Assembly: GCA_013076295.1 (NCBI GenBank)
Contig: RQOL01000658.1
Coordinates: 62,001-126,000, forward strand
Source of the DNA: Sanderia malayensis
Taxonomy: Eukaryota > Cnidaria > Scyphozoa > Semaeostomeae > Pelagiidae
DNA length: 64,000 bases
Direction: 5' to 3'
In this document: in pieces, positions 1-8,918 of the stretch
How the letters are laid out: the number at the start of each line of letters is the position of its first letter
How positions within the stretch are numbered: the stretch's first letter is position 1
Position numbers and translations under genes: made by a program
Notes under the pieces: model-generated
What the model was told of the DNA's origin: nothing
The model's input: only the letters and a program-made list of their open reading frames with translations
The model's database searches: none

Positions 1-1
1 T

Positions 2-1513
2 GAAAAGCTTGCCATGGGATTAATCTCCCTGGGGCTACGGAAAGGTGACAGAGTGGGGATGTGGGGGGCAAATTGTTTTGAATGGTTACTTGTTCAATAT
101 GCAACATCATTTGCAGGGATGATAATGGTAAATATTAACCCAGCTTATCGATCATATGAGCTGAAATATGCATTGAATAAAGTTGGCTGTAAAGCCTTGA
201 TTATGATGCCACAATTTAAAACATCAAATTATTATGAAATCTTGACAGAAATTGCACCACAACTTGAGCTCTCACAACCAGGACAATTGAACTGTGATGA
301 GATTCCAGAATTACAGCATGTTGTTCTTAGTGAAGGTAGTCAAAAGCCTGGATGTTTTACATTACCTGAAATAATGCACTTGGGAGGCATTGATGAACAT
401 GACATGCTACAACACGTGCAATCATCATTGCATTTTGATGAACCAATCAATATTCAATTTACTTCAGGAACTACTGGCAGTCCAAAAGGTGCAACATTGA
501 CACATCATAATATCCTGAACAATGCAAGCTTTCTTTGCCAAGTTTTAGATTATTATCAGGAGAATACAAAGATTTGTATACCAGTGCCTTTGTATCATTG
601 TTTTGGCATGGTAATTGGAAGTCTTGCAGCAATGATTAGTGGAGCAACAGCAGTGTTTCCAAGCAGAGGCTTTGATGCAAGCATGGCATTGAATGCAGTT
701 CACTATGAAAAATGCACAGCTATTTATGGAACACCAACAATGTTTATTGATATGTTAAATGTTCCTGAATTTGGCAATTATAATTTTTCTTTATTAAGAA
801 CTGGTGTCATGGCTGGCTCACAGTGTCCTGAAGAGGTGATGAAACAAGTTATTCATAAGATGAATTGCAAGGAAATAACAATAGTTTATGGTCAAACAGA
901 AGCAAGCCCAATAACTAACATTACGAGACGTGATGACCCAATTGATAAACGGATATCCTCAGTTGGAAAGCCATTTCCAGCCACTGAAGTCAAAATTGTT
1001 GATTCAAGGAGAAGAATTGTACCTATCAATACCCCTGGGGAATTGTGCTTTAGAGGGCATGGAGTAATGAAGGGTTATTGGGGAGATGAACAGAAAACAG
1101 AAGAGGTTCTTGACCAGAATGGTTGGCTTTATTCAGGAGATTTGGGCATGATGGATGGAGATGGATATTGTGAGATTATTGGTAGGGCAAAAGATATGGT
1201 GATAAGAGGGGGTGAAAATATATATCCAAAGGAGATAGAAGAATTCTTGCATACACACCCAATGATTAAAGATGTTCAGATAATAGGTGTACCTGACAAG
1301 AGATTGGGGGAGGAAATTGCAGCCTGGATCAGATTACACGATCAAGTTCTCGCTTCACCTGAAGAGATCAAAGAGTTTTGCAGAGGGAGAATATCCCATT
1401 TTAAAATCCCAAAGTACATTAAATTTGTGGATTCATATCCACTTACTGTAACAGGTAAAGTCAGAAAGAATGAAATGAGAGAAATGATGGTGCAGCAGTT
1501 ATCCAAGAATTAA
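2..1513 (+). CDS. ACSF2: Acyl-CoA synthetase family member 2 (ACSF2-like), 5' end cut by window
   Basis: Predicted mitochondrial medium-chain fatty acid:CoA ligase, which makes an acyl-adenylate and then an acyl-CoA. The frame is open from base 2, so the gene starts upstream; the first internal Met is at 14. The 503 residues carry the adenylate-forming family motifs in order: the P-loop FTSGTTGSPKG (about residue 149 from that Met), YGQTEASP (about 292), GELCFRG and YSGDLG (about 340-380), the hinge RAKDMVIRGGENIYP, and a C-terminal TVTGKVRK holding the likely catalytic Lys. Match to animal ACSF2 runs end to end, including the CKALI, QFKT and HFKIPKYI blocks. No intron interrupts 1.5 kb, whereas vertebrate ACSF2 is split into many exons. 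This may be an intron-poor gene or an old retrocopy; no poly(A) tract follows the stop. No disabling mutation is seen. Confidence 0.9.
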   Translation, partial: EKLAMGLISLGLRKGDRVGMWGANCFEWLLVQYATSFAGMIMVNINPAYRSYELKYALNKVGCKALIMMPQFKTSNYYEILTEIAPQLELSQPGQLNCDEIPELQHVVLSEGSQKPGCFTLPEIMHLGGIDEHDMLQHVQSSLHFDEPINIQFTSGTTGSPKGATLTHHNILNNASFLCQVLDYYQENTKICIPVPLYHCFGMVIGSLAAMISGATAVFPSRGFDASMALNAVHYEKCTAIYGTPTMFIDMLNVPEFGNYNFSLLRTGVMAGSQCPEEVMKQVIHKMNCKEITIVYGQTEASPITNITRRDDPIDKRISSVGKPFPATEVKIVDSRRRIVPINTPGELCFRGHGVMKGYWGDEQKTEEVLDQNGWLYSGDLGMMDGDGYCEIIGRAKDMVIRGGENIYPKEIEEFLHTHPMIKDVQIIGVPDKRLGEEIAAWIRLHDQVLASPEEIKEFCRGRISHFKIPKYIKFVDSYPLTVTGKVRKNEMREMMVQQLSKN

Positions 1514-2123
1514 ATATATTTGCATAATTGTACCCCTTCCCTCAAATGTGCCCCCTTAAAAAATATTTTGAAAAGTGTAATGATTCCCCCTTCCAATGAG
1601 CACCCTGCCCCCATATTTGCTGACAATAACAAAATGAGAAATATCAAATAAGAAAAATGTAAGAAACGTAGCATTAGTCACCTTCAAACTTGATAAACTG
1701 GTCACATATTGAATAGTCAAAGCATTGTATAACGATGACATGTGAGACACATGTTTTTGTATGCAATTGTGAAACGTTTTTAGTTTTGACATTTATTGTG
1801 GCGGCCCGTCAGTTTAAGTGTTTTGATTTTTTATCTTCCACAATACTCGTTTTCACTTTTAATCCAAGAGTTATAGGTACTCGTTTCTACTATTATCTGG
1901 AATTTAATTTTGTTTCCAGTTTTCAATTTGTAATTAACTTGTTGACTATAATATCAAGTCAGTATTGGTAATGACTCTGTAATTATCTTTCATTTGGTTT
2001 TTATTTGTAATTTAAGTCAAATTTATTTGTAATCTATTTTGATTTGTAATCCATAGTAGTGTCACGCCACATTGTAGCTTTTTTCATCATCTCTTCTCAA
2101 TTTTGAAAAAATTGTTATGGCAG
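1514..2123. other. Intergenic stretch with a C-rich repeat relic
   Basis: AT-rich sequence with no convincing gene. Bases about 1545-1615 contain clustered CCCCTT/CCCCC runs resembling the ends of the C-rich MITE relics seen elsewhere in the window (for example 35331-36421). No clear AATAAA signal was found immediately after the ACSF2 stop. Confidence 0.4.
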
Positions 2124-2316
2124 TTTGCTTGGGACTGGTGTGAACTCGTGGTATGAGGATCAGATAATGAAAGAAGACCTCAAAAGGTATGCCCAGCAGA
2201 ACTTAAAATGCAAAGAAGTACCAGATTTTATGGAAAGACACTACACTCCCCTTGCAAACGTTTGTGAACGGTTCGAACTTCAGGCCTGGTCCTCGTGGGA
2301 TAATTTAAACTTTTAA
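2124..2316 (+). CDS. Exon-like segment, unknown product (possible terminal exon)
   Basis: A splice-acceptor-like TTATGGCAG ends at 2123 and is followed by an open frame of about 63 residues ending in TAA at 2316. The composition looks coding (KEDLKRYAQQNLKCKEVPDF, then ERHYTPLANVCERFELQAW). Charged and aromatic residues are mixed as in a folded protein, unlike the surrounding AT-rich DNA. I do not recognise the family. It could be the last exon of a gene whose other exons are not visible, or a fragment carried by a repeat. No upstream partner exon was identified between 1514 and 2123. Confidence 0.3.
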
Positions 2317-2448
2317 ATTGGACAATGACATGACGCCACCTTTGAAGCAACAGCATGGAACGTTTGTCACAATACTATTATATGTAATAGTATCCTCACT
2401 GTGATATATTTTGACACGTAACCAGGATAAGATAATTTATGCATTTTT
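2317..2448. other. Short spacer without recognisable features
   Basis: Nothing supportable was seen here apart from AT-rich sequence leading into the dispersed repeat at 2449. Confidence 0.4.
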
Positions 2449-4330
2449 ACTAATATAATCCGGGATATTCCCCATCTCCCAGGGGGGAATAAATAAGGAC
2501 ATATCTATTAGTTCCTCGTGGTTCTGACAGTTCTCTAGCAATTGCGCACCAAGTCAGAGAATTTGGCTGTCCAAGTTTCTTATTATTGTGTCCTACCGTC
2601 GCTACCTTAAAGTAATCAACAGGTTGCTGGAAAGACCTGGTCAATCTTCCACAGAGGCTTTTCGTGCTGCAGTTAGGCAGTTGGGCATCCCAGCAGTTCC
2701 CTCCACGCCTTTCTCCTCAAGTTGTCCGGCTTCTGTCTGTCCTTCATCCTGGCAGATTTCTTGACCCAATTTGGTCGTTGAATTCGGTGTTTCTTCTCTG
2801 GCCCTGTCAGGGCAGGCCTCTGCTGGTTTGTCTGTTCACACTCCAGTGACCGCACCTACTATTTCCAGTGCCTTCCAACCTGTTCGCATTGCTCCTGTTA
2901 TTCCTCCAGCTGCTGTTGCTCTGGACATTGCCCCAGCGGAAATTGCAGATAATATTGTTGAACTTGTTGCTGCAGCCGTCAAGACATACCTGTGAGTTTC
3001 TTTTTTTTATTTTCCCATGTTTCCCCGGGATCCATGCATATTTTTGCCTTAGTTCGCTATAATTCTTCCCTCATTTTTCTCGCGGGGAATGTTTCGTATA
3101 ATTAACGTTATTGATAGTCACTGTTTTGTATTACCATTTAACTTCTCTATTTTTGTTACAGTTCATTCCTTTAGCTTTCCTTTTTTTCTTTTTTTGCTTT
3201 AGAGGGATTTTCGGCGTAGGCCCTTTTGCTCTGTTTATCCTGTCATTCCTGCCGATGCAGTCTCTGTCCTTCTATCCCAATGTCTCTCCGGATATGCCCA
3301 CGCCTGTTCTACTCTGCATACATTATCCTTTAATTTCCCCAGAGCACTCAAATTCCTTTACGCTATTTTCTTTTGTACGCCGTTGTGAGTTACACTTTTC
3401 TTTTTTTTCTTGTTATGCCGTCTCATGCCGTTTGTATTTGCGATGTTTATGCTTTATGAGAGTATCATATTTCCGCATATCAATTTCGCAGCCCCGATAA
3501 TATGCTGTGTAATTTCTGAGATGATAATGTGTTTGCATCGCAATGTTTATGTTTTATGAAATGATCATGTTTTTGCATATCGATTTTGTTTTCCCGCTGT
3601 TGCGTTGTAGCTCTTACGAAGCAAAGTCATCCCTGATTTGCATTGGGTTTGGTTCATATTTATGATCTGCTCGGGTATTCACCTATAGAGTTCGTTTCCA
3701 CGATGTTGCCACAGATGATTACGTATTCTCATCGCGATTTGTTTGAGCTTTTGATTTCATCATGGGTCCGTACTTCGACCTTGTTGCTCCGATATTGCTG
3801 CTCATAGTTTTGGAGCCTCATCTATGTGCCTTGCCTCAGTATTACAGCCGTACCTTCTGGTTCCTAACATGTCTCTCGCACTCTTGCCATTTGCATGCCA
3901 GCTATGAAATCTTCATGGTTGTGAGGTACTCAGTATTCCCGGATCAACTTTGTTCTTCCTTTGCAACATTTCCACTCTGGCTTTGCAATGTGTCTCTGTT
4001 AATACCTTACATCGGTTTGCGGGTATTGGTTTCTTTCTCCCTAGCTGTTCCAGCTTCCAGATTGTACGTCAGAGCGGCCAACTCTGCTATTGGTGCAAGT
4101 CTTAAACAACACAGCCGGTGGTTATTTTCACCGTCCTTAAAGAATAGCTCCTCACTGGTGTTTGTTTGATAGTTAACCGAGATTTGGATATATATCAACA
4201 AACCCCTGATAGATCGAAGCATGATCGCTGCTAACAATGAAAAATTAGGATCAGCTGTTTTGGCTATGATTTCATCATCCAAGCATCAGGAAGGCCAGGT
4301 AGCCGTTTTCATCACACCAAGCTTCTTGCG
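2449..4330 (+). mobile_element. Unclassified dispersed element, copy 1 (exon-like A/P/V-rich frame inside)
   Basis: The first ~160 bases (CGGGATATTCCCCATCTCC, GGACATAT.TATT, then CTAGCAATTGCG) align with 23120-23280, so this is a repeat family. About 2645-2994 holds a broken frame reading AAVRQLGIPAVP, then an Ala/Pro/Val-rich run ending at AAAVKTYL next to a good donor (CT|GTGAGT at about 2992). A pyrimidine-rich, protein-poor tract follows to about 4300. A DIRS/Ngaro-like retroelement with a spliced first gene is one possibility, but no recombinase or RT is visible here. Boundaries are approximate. Confidence 0.4.
3438..3595. repeat. Two diverged ~100-bp tandem units
   Basis: The phrase GCGATGTTTATGCTTTATGA (about 3440) with a following CATAT..CGCATATCAATTT recurs as GCAATGTTTATGTTTTATGA (about 3541) followed by GCATATCGATTTT. 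The spacing is about 100 bases, so this is a degenerate tandem duplication inside the dispersed element. Confidence 0.5.
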
Positions 4331-4425
4331 GGTTCAACATTTTACCCCAACATTCCAGTTTTTGACGTAAAAACAGCTATGGCATTTTTTTAAGTTTCGA
4401 AATTTTTTCGGCTGGAAGCTTCAGC
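4330..4425. repeat. Fragment related to the TTAA MITE at 17052
   Basis: The sequence TTTTTGACGTAAAAACAG followed by a T-rich run and TTCGAAATTTTTTCGGC resembles the inner part of the terminal repeat at 17080-17160, which has TTTTGACGTAAAAACAGG. It is read as a decayed MITE end. Confidence 0.4.
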
Positions 4426-4644
4426 TTTGTCATATTTCTCAATCCTGGCCTGTTGGAAATCCTTCCAGAATTCATCGTATGCTTTCAAGTGGAACAATTG
4501 CAAAGACTTGCTTCCGAATTCGGGTTGCTTTTTTATTGATAACGTTGCAGTATTTACCATGATTGTTCATAACCATTCTGTTCAACTTTTCCTTAATAAT
4601 CAACATTCCAAACTTGTGCTTTTCAACATTTTTCTATATATTAT

Positions 4645-4940
4645 TTCGATTGGCTAAGTGGTTAGATCACCCAACCCTTGTTCAAAGGGTCGTGGGTTCG
4701 AGCCCACCTTCAGACCTGTCATATAAAGTGTGAGAAGAGAATTTGCCAGCTCTCTGTAATTCTGGGCAAAAAGGCAAAATGAATCACGAGGTGTGGTCAC
4801 ATCGAGAGGAAGGACCAGGGTCGCACTGCTTCGATTAGTCTAGCTGTTCAGTGGGCCCTTTGTGCTTAGCACATAAACCAATACCTTACGAAGATAGTAA
4901 GCGTATTTGCCTATCAATCAATCAATCAATCAATCTATTG
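4645..4940 (+). mobile_element. tRNA-derived SINE with (ATCA)n tail
   Basis: The head has RNA polymerase III promoter boxes: A box TGGCTAAGTGG at about 4653 and B box GGGTTCGAGCCC at about 4694. The T arm GTGGG..CCCAC is perfect and the anticodon stem ACCCT..AGGGT is intact, but the loop has G at the usual U33 position and the acceptor stem does not pair well. It is therefore tRNA-like rather than a tRNA gene. A ~210-bp body follows (TGCCAGCTCTC, GGGCCCTTTGTGCTTAGC), and the element ends in five ATCA units at 4913-4935. That head-body-simple-tail layout is typical of a SINE. The LINE partner is not identified. Confidence 0.8.
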
Positions 4941-4989
4941 TTGCTGCAGCTGGTACTTGTCAATCATAATGTTATAAGACGTAAATATA

Positions 4990-5270
4990 TGACCAAGAAA
5001 CTGTAAGTTATAAGCCCTTGTGAATTTTGGTAAATTCTGAGTCAATTGCAAGGTGTTCCCCTTTTTAGAGACTCCCCTTTTTATAGATTCCCCCTTTCAC
5101 AAGTTTGTAAAAGGGGAATACGACGTCATATTCCCCCTTTTGACTGACTTCTTGTCACGTCATGTTCCCTGTTTTCTAATTCCCTTTTCTTCGTTCCCTA
5201 CAGATAGCCTGTCAGTGGGAGACATAGCAAAACTTCGGCTGTTTTATCGGATATCCAACTTACAACAAGC
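4990..5270. repeat. Dispersed CCCCTTTT-rich repeat, copy 1
   Basis: The order GAGTCAATTGCAAGG, TTCCCCTTTTTA, a GACGTCA site and a second TTCCC cluster matches 20770-20930 (GAGTCAGCTGCAAAG, TTCCCCTTCACAG, GTGACGTCACATTCCC). It is an old repeat next to the hAT relic and might be part of that element's terminal region. Confidence 0.45.
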
Positions 5271-5406
5271 ATTGGGGTCACTAACAATTTTATTCATAAC
5301 CCTAAACATCAGAGACCTTTCATTGATTCACGCGATTGCGGCTATACTCACTGCTCTGTTAAATTTCCATTCCATTTCGATAATGAGTTTAAGCAAGTAA
5401 GCCAAA

Positions 5407-6965
5407 GGGACTAAGTGTAAAGGCTACTATGAAGGTGCTCGAAAGTATAAGCCGCAGTGTCAAAGAATGTATCCTTGGGTAAGAAAAGCTGTGAATGGAA
5501 CAGATGAAGGATACTGCTTTTTATGTAAAATTAAGATTAATCCAAAGCCTTGTCATCTTCAACAACACGAGGCTTCTAGTAAACATAAAAAAGCTTCCAC
5601 TGCAGTTTCTACGAACAGAAAAATTGTTGCTCTTTTGAAGAAAGACGATGAGGTCCTGAAGAAGATCGAGCTTGAGCTTTCTGTTGCTAAAACGTGTCAT
5701 TGTGCCATTCTGGCAGTTGACCATTTTGGTGAAATTATCGTGAAACACGGAGACAAGAGCAAGCTGGGACCACTGAAGTTTCATCGAACAAAATGTAGTC
5801 AGTTTACCAAACGTGTAATCTCGCCGACGAGTTACGTAGCGATGTTTCTGGCAAGAAGTGCTCCGTTTTCATAGATGAGTCAGCAGATGTATCGTGCAAG
5901 AAATATTTGTGTAACAGTTCGATATTTCAGCGGAAAGAAAGAGAAGAGTTGTACATCATTTATCAGTTTAGTTTCCCTCTTAAGCGCCACTCGTGAAGAC
6001 ATATTCAATGCCTTAACATTAAGTCTTGAAGATGCTTGATTAGAGTTAGGAGATTGTGTTGGTTTTGCATGCAATGAAGCATCTGTGATTGTTGGCAATC
6101 ACGACTCTGTTTTTTCCAGGATGAAGATATTGTCTCCAAACTGCATTCTTGTGAAATGTATCTGCCATTCACTCGCTCTATGCATAAAACATGCTTTCGA
6201 AAAACTCCCTGCCAATCTCGTATTTTTGTTGAGCAACATTCCAAAATGGTTCTCAAAACGCACACTAAGAGGTAAAGCATACAAAGATCTCTTCAAGATT
6301 ATCAATGGCAACGATGAAACCGTAAAAGTACGTGGCGCCTTTCAGAAGAATTCCACTACAAGATGGCTTGTCAGGGGCAAATTTCTTTACAGCATCTTAG
6401 TAAGTTGGGAAGAGCTGAAAACCTACTTCTCAATTGCCGAAATAGAAGCTTATGCTTCTAGAAGATATAAAACACGGTTAATTGCCGAAATGATAAAAGA
6501 TAATGTGAATAGGTTGTATTTTCACTTCGTTACGCCGAAGGAAGCGAATTTGAAAGGGTAAATGCATTTTTCCAAGCTACAAACCTAGATCAAGACTTTA
6601 TAATTAATAATGAACTGAATTTGTTTTATAACAGCCTGACCAGTCGAGTTTATCTTCCCGATGGCAGCCACGTAGCAACAGATAAAGCTGGTTATGGCGC
6701 TTAGTATATATTGGAACGCAACGAATGATAGGGAAGCAGCAACTTACTGCTTAACAAGGAAGAGAAATCGATGCAAGATGCCATCACTTGTCACTGGAGA
6801 CTGCAGCTCAAGTTAGAAAGCGTTTACCAGATTTAATCCATTGCTTATGTTAGCCTCTCAAGGGTACGCAATCAAGTGGGGTGTATGCCATTGGAAAAGT
6901 TACCGATGCAGCACCTTATTCAAGGCGATGTTTTGTCGACCATTGATGAACAGTATCTTGATTGG
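5407..6965 (+). pseudogene. hAT-family transposase pseudogene, N-terminal and middle part
   Basis: Decayed DNA transposase. It opens with a TTF/BED-like zinc-finger region (YPWVRKAVNGTDEGYCFLCK, then CHLQQHEASSKHKKA). It then shows hAT core motifs: DESADVS at about 5875, GFACNEASVIVGNHDSVF at about 6063, and KCICHSLALC.KHAFEKLP at about 6150. Later come TTRWLVRG, FERVNAFFQATNLDQDF (about 6549) and QVRKRLPDLIPLLMLAS. At least three frame changes and several stops (for example TGA at about 6036) make it dead. It breaks off near 6965 at a STIDEQY block. The missing C-terminus appears at 13503-13700, beyond inserted elements. Confidence 0.7.
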
Positions 6966-6974
6966 TATGATAGA

Positions 6975-8154
6975 TAAAATTTTTTGATTGGGCCAACGAG
7001 ATAAGAGATATAAACAATCTCACTCAACTGAACTCCTATTATTGAATGTAACAGATGACATATTAAGGGGATTTGAACACAAGCTAGCCACTGTTTTACT
7101 TTTTCTGGACTTTTCTGGATCATGACATATTGCTACAAATCTTGTATAGAAAAATTGGAATTCGGGGAACAGCTCTGGATTGGATGAAATCTTTTTTGAA
7201 AAATCGGGACCAGCAAGTTAAAATTGGGTAATCATTATTACAGCCAATTGAAATCAAGCATGGAGTGCGGCAAGGATCAGTCCTTGGTCCAATTCTTTTC
7301 AATATCTATATAGAATCACTTTACAGTACCATTCATGCCAATTCTTTTTGTGTTTATGGATTTGCTGATGATCACCAGCTACCATACTTTCCATCCAATG
7401 TTTCAGTCCTCTGTTTTAACGATAGGTATCTCTGACTGTCTCTCCTCTGTAGGTAAATGGATGAAATCACATTTCCTCAAGCTAAACGAATCAAAAACTA
7501 AAATTATGTTATTGTCCCCTCCAGCCATAAAATCTGAACTAGAGATACATGGAGTTAAGCTGGAGGAGGAAACAATACGATTTGTAGATTCGGCAAAGAG
7601 CCTGGAAGTATGGATAGATTCAGAGTTGAACCTTGAAAAACAAATTAATAAAGTTGTATCAGATTGTTTTTGCATTCTAAGAACAATGGCAAAAATTAAA
7701 TTTTTTCTCCCAATAGAATGCTTGAATACCTTGATTACATCATTAGTCTCCTCAAAACTAGATTATTGCAACTCTCTCTATTTTCATTTAACGCAGCAAC
7801 AACTTAAAGCCTTACAGTCGGTTCAAAATGCCGCAATTCGTCTCATCTTTAATAGAACTAAATTTGATAGAACGTCCATCTCTCCTCTCTTTGCAAAGCT
7901 CCATTGGCTAAAAATAAAAGAGCGTATAGTATTCAAAATCTGCTTGACGGTTCATAAATGTATTTGGGGAAAGGCACCAATTGCCTTGCAAGAAAAGATA
8001 GAAATAGCAACTTCACGTACTCATACTCTATTTGTTCCCCGTACCATCAGCAAGTATGGTGAAAGAGCCTTATCGAAGTCGGGTCCTGCCATATGGAATA
8101 AGCTTCCACTGGATATCAGAAGCATCCAGGAAACAGAGATTTTTAAAACAAAGC
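6975..8154 (+). pseudogene. CR1/L2-like LINE reverse transcriptase, 5'-truncated, first part
   Basis: Reverse transcriptase remnant, oriented rightward. It is recognised from LLLNVTDDILRGFEHKLATV, DHDILLQILYRKIG, HGVRQGSVLGPILFNIYI (about 7258) and the active-site equivalent GFADDHQL (about 7361). From 7400 to 8154 one long frame encodes the thumb and tail: WMKSHFLKLNESKTKIML, LDYCNSLYF.L, LQSVQNAAIRL, LHWLKIKERI. The usual AAFDTI catalytic block after LFLDFS is deleted, and two frame changes occur upstream. The endonuclease domain is absent (5' truncation, normal for LINEs). The frame is broken at TTAA 8155-8158 by the piggyBac and resumes at 11256. Confidence 0.8.
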
Positions 8155-8158
8155 TTAA
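8155..8158. repeat. piggyBac target duplication, left TTAA
   Basis: TTAA directly abuts the left terminal CCCTCTCATG. The matching TTAA is at 11252-11255. Confidence 0.9.
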
Positions 8159-8239
8159 CCCTCTCATGCCCAGCGTCCCAGTAGGTCCCAGTAGAAGCAA
8201 AAATCATGAAAAACCCAATTTGATTAAAACTGGCTGAAA

Positions 8240-8742
8240 CTCGGTGAAAAGTACAATTTTGGGGCGCTGAATTCGAATATCGAATTTATTTTTTGAAATT
8301 TTGATGTTTTGGGGGCAAAAAATGGGGTAAAAGGGGGCAAAATGCAAATTTTGAAACTCGTCCAATTTCCATCAAATTTGGTGAGAAGTATAATTTTTGG
8401 GCGCTGAATTCAAATATTGAATTTATTTTGTGAAATTTTGATGTTTTGGGGGCAAAAAATGGGGTAAAAGGGGGGCAATATGCAAATTTTGAAACTCGTC
8501 CAATTTCCATCAAATTTGGTGAGAAGTACAATTTTGGGGCGCTGAATTCGAATATCGAATTTATTTTTTGAAATTTTGATGTTTTGGGGGCAAAAAATGG
8601 GGGTAAAAGGGGGCAATATGCAAATTTTGAAACTCGTCCAATTTCCATCACATTTGGTGAGAAGTACAATTTTTGGGCGCTGAATTCGAATATTGAATTT
8701 ATTTTGTGAAATTTTTATGTTTTGGGGGCAAAAAATGGAGTT
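8240..8742 (+). repeat. Left subterminal tandem repeats of piggyBac (~138 bp x 3.6)
   Basis: Units start at about 8242, 8379, 8518 and 8656, each opening GGTGARAAGTAYAATTTT. Each goes through GGGCGCTGAATTC, TGATGTTTTGGGGGC and AAAGGGGGC, and closes with AAACTCGTCCAATTTCCATC. The first unit overlaps the end of the outer terminal repeat. They are candidate repeated transposase-binding sites. Confidence 0.9.
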
Positions 8743-8918
8743 TTTACGACTCTATTATTATTTAGAGGTCTGGGGCTGAGCTTTATTTTGTTACAGTTTT
8801 GGCGCGAAATTCAAAATAGTGATTACGATAATGAAAAACTTAACTGTTCAGACCGACATTGCATTACAAAATCAGAAATATCTTATCGTGAACTTCTGAT
8901 TCATTTATCTGAAATACG

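Noticed and set aside
1735..1971. 78-codon frame after ACSF2
   Set aside because: AT-rich, hydrophobic by composition only, and no homology or splice context.
3111..4169. Long plus-strand open stretches rich in Phe, Leu and Ser
   Set aside because: Composition reflects pyrimidine-rich DNA; there are no motifs, and the frames change without homology.
4645..4720. Possible functional tRNA gene
   Set aside because: The acceptor stem is poor and the anticodon loop lacks U33; the downstream body and ATCA tail show it is a SINE head.
8286..8669. Minus-strand frame of 127 codons with repeated LMEIGRVSKFA
   Set aside because: It is a translation of the piggyBac subterminal tandem repeats, not a gene.
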